From assembly GCA_951813045.1 (NCBI GenBank), contig CATOTF010000002.1, forward strand, positions 2,852,001 through 2,916,000: a DNA stretch of 64,000 bases. Direction: 5' to 3'. Shown piece after piece: positions 61,913 to 64,000 of the stretch. A program made the translations under genes and the position numbers. This DNA is from an uncultured Rhizobiaceae bacterium (lineage in GTDB: Bacteria > Pseudomonadota > Alphaproteobacteria > Rhizobiales > Rhizobiaceae). The notes beneath the pieces were generated by a model. It was not told the origin of the DNA. It saw only the letters and a list, made by a program, of their open reading frames with translations, and made no database searches. Within the stretch, counting starts at the first letter, position 1; each line of letters begins with the position of its first letter.

Positions 61913-63432
61913 GATTTTGATGAAAAAGGCTTTGTTTTAGTCGGCTTTGGAGTTTGATCGAGCGTCTCCCGATCCGGTTTCACACCGGTTGCGGGATCAA
62001 CTTGGCTAGTTTTCTGAGGTTTTGTGCTGTTGCTGCGAGAAGGAATTCATCTTTGGCTCCGTTTGGTCCCCGCAGGCGCAGTCGGTCGAGTTTCATGATG
62101 CGTTTGAGGTGGGCAAACAGCATTTCGACCTTTTTTCGCCGTCGTTGTGAATCGACATAAGCGTCGGTCAGCGAGAGCTCGCGGGCCAAATCACGAGCAC
62201 CTTCATAAATGTGGCGGCCGACATTGCGGACGGGTTGGTTGGGGCAGCAATATTTCTTCAGCAGGCATTCCTGGCAATCATATTTGCTGGCGCGGTAACG
62301 GATCGTATTGTCCGCCGCTACAGGAGATTTTCGATTCCGGTAAGCCCGTTGGGTTGGACGCAGCGGTAATCCGATCGGACAAATATAAGCGTCCTTTTCG
62401 TGGTCGTAGACAAACTCGCTTTTCTCAAAAGTGCCGTCCTTGCGTCGCGACTTATCGATGATTGGAATATGCGGCAGGATACCTTCTTTGTTGACCAACC
62501 AGTTGAGGTTTTCTGCGGAACCATAAGCTGTGTCGGCGACCAGTATCTCGGGGTAGAGGTCAAACGTTTCCCGCGTTCGTACGATCATGGTGCGTGTAGA
62601 ACCAACCTCGGCCTGTCTAATTGAACGGCTGGCTTCCACATCCACGATAATCGCGTGATCTGTGTCGATCAGGTAATTGTCTGAGTAAGCGAAGAAAGCT
62701 GGGCCCTTGAGCGCACCGGTCCATTGGGAAGCAGGGTCAGAACGTGAAGTGAACTTAGGTTCGACCTCACTGGCGGCACCGAATGCTGCGTCATCCAGCA
62801 CCTCTAGATATTCCTTCACAGCCCGAGGCACAGTTGCTGGATCGAGTGATGATGCGTCCCATTCCTCCTTTGGTGTCGATTTCTGCTTGTTGGCATCTGC
62901 CCGAATAATGCTGGCATCAGTCGCAAACACCTCTCCACCAACTAAACCTTCAGCAATGCAACGAGTAACAACGCTCTCAAACAATTGCCGGAACAGATCG
63001 CTCTCTCGAAACCGGCCATGGCGGTTCTTGGAAAAGGTCGATTGATCAGGCACGGGGTCGCCTAGATCAAGACGGCAGAACCATCTGTAGGCAAGATTCA
63101 CATGGACCTCATCGCACAACCGTCGCTCAGATCGGATGCCCATGATGTATCCGACCAGCAACATGCGGATCATCAGTTCAGGATCAACCGAAGGGCGGCC
63201 AATGTCGCTGTAAAATGGGCGCAGGTGCGACCGCATATCGCCAAGATCAACAAACCGGTCAATTGACCGCAATAGATGATCATCAGGCACGTGGTCTTCG
63301 AGATTGAACTCGTAAAACAAAGCCGATTGAAATTCCTGGCGTGGTCCCAGCATCGCATCAATCTCCCAAATCAATGGGTAAACTGAATCAGCCAATGGTG
63401 ATTACTTTAAGGCCGACTTTTTCATCAAAATC
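61913..63432 (-). mobile_element. IS1182-type insertion sequence, copy 2
   Basis: Same 1520-bp unit as copy 1; 4-bp target duplication GGCT at 61909-61912 and 63433-63436. Confidence 0.9.
61980..63395 (-). CDS. IS1182-type transposase
   Basis: 471 aa, identical to copy 1 except NLRKL for NFRKL. Confidence 0.93.
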   Translation of the reverse strand: MADSVYPLIWEIDAMLGPRQEFQSALFYEFNLEDHVPDDHLLRSIDRFVDLGDMRSHLRPFYSDIGRPSVDPELMIRMLLVGYIMGIRSERRLCDEVHVNLAYRWFCRLDLGDPVPDQSTFSKNRHGRFRESDLFRQLFESVVTRCIAEGLVGGEVFATDASIIRADANKQKSTPKEEWDASSLDPATVPRAVKEYLEVLDDAAFGAASEVEPKFTSRSDPASQWTGALKGPAFFAYSDNYLIDTDHAIIVDVEASRSIRQAEVGSTRTMIVRTRETFDLYPEILVADTAYGSAENLNWLVNKEGILPHIPIIDKSRRKDGTFEKSEFVYDHEKDAYICPIGLPLRPTQRAYRNRKSPVAADNTIRYRASKYDCQECLLKKYCCPNQPVRNVGRHIYEGARDLARELSLTDAYVDSQRRRKKVEMLFAHLKRIMKLDRLRLRGPNGAKDEFLLAATAQNLRKLAKLIPQPV

Positions 63433-63470
63433 GGCTCGGAGCGGAAATCAAACCCATCCTGCGCTCTTCT

Positions 63471-64000
63471 CTAAATCCAGCCCTGCAATTCGCGCATTAC
63501 AATCGTCTCGATCAAGTCCATTCCTTCAGCACTGTCGTTGAGGCAAGGAATATGACTGAATTGTTCGCCGCCGTTATCTGTGAATTCTTCGCGCACCTCC
63601 CCGTTAATCTCTTCCAGCGTCTCAAGACAATCGGAGGCAAATCCGGGGTTGAAGAAGGCTATGCGCTTTATTCCCTCGTGGGCGAGTTTTTCGACCGTTT
63701 TGTCCGTGTAGGGTTGCAACCATTCCTCGGGTCCGAAACGCGACTGGAATGTGGTGAGGAGAAATCCGTCCTCCCAACCCATGCGTTCTACCAACAGGCG
63801 GGACGTTTTTTGGCAGTGACAATAATAAGGGTCACCCTTGTCAAAATAGCTTTGGGGGATGCCGTGATAGGAGGCGATCAGATGTTCCGGCTCAAAATCC
63901 AACCCGTCAAGGTGTCTTTGTATTGATATCGCAAGCGCCTCAATATAAGCAGGATCATCGTGATAGGCGGGAACTGTGCGGGACGCTGGCTGCCAGCGCA
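63471..64000 (-). CDS. hemH: ferrochelatase (5' end beyond window)
   Basis: LDFEPEHLIASYHGIPQSYFDKGDPYYCHCQKTSRLL; TTFQSRFGPEEWLQPYTDKTVEKLAHEGIKRIAFFNPGFASDCLETLEEI. Confidence 0.94.
   Translation of the reverse strand, partial: RWQPASRTVPAYHDDPAYIEALAISIQRHLDGLDFEPEHLIASYHGIPQSYFDKGDPYYCHCQKTSRLLVERMGWEDGFLLTTFQSRFGPEEWLQPYTDKTVEKLAHEGIKRIAFFNPGFASDCLETLEEINGEVREEFTDNGGEQFSHIPCLNDSAEGMDLIETIVMRELQGWI

Noticed and set aside
38604-63395. IS1182 pair as a functional composite transposon carrying gltBD
   Set aside because: Each copy has its own intact 4-bp duplication, so they look like independent insertions in core DNA
1-64000. CRISPR arrays, rRNA genes, toxin-antitoxin pairs or known defence islands
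   Set aside because: No regularly spaced direct repeats, rRNA sequence or recognisable Cas/defence proteins seen on reading

Overview
Alphaproteobacterial (Rhizobiales-like) chromosomal window, read without tools. Backbone loci: TAXI-type TRAP receptor, PLP desulfhydrase-like enzyme, sarcosine oxidase soxBDAG, IlvD/TPP-enzyme/idonate-gluconate sugar-acid cluster, cpdR, N-formylglutamate amidohydrolase, hisN-like phosphatase, c-type cytochromes, hsp20, gltBD, galU, kdsD-like isomerase, NfeD/paraslipin, intradiol dioxygenase and ferrochelatase. Accessory content: a cytoplasmic reductive-dehalogenase-like protein (21.0-22.2 kb); a truncated TraA relaxase/helicase; an IS91-type element paired with a tyrosine recombinase (~25.9-28.5 kb); a compact ~7 kb integrative or satellite-like element (~28.75-35.7 kb) next to tRNA-Val(GAC), with an S24 repressor, a DnaQ-BRCT exonuclease and a repeated TAGGCGGATATATTCGCCTA operator motif; and two ~1520-bp IS1182-type copies in direct orientation, each with a 4-bp target duplication. 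Other signals: a structured-RNA candidate upstream of sox, an ArgP-like gene with a probable 3' frameshift, an in-frame TGA in an element gene, a ROSE-like thermometer hairpin plus RpoH-like promoter at hsp20, and palindrome clusters in two intergenic regions. All family calls come from motif recognition in the translated ORFs; no database search was run.
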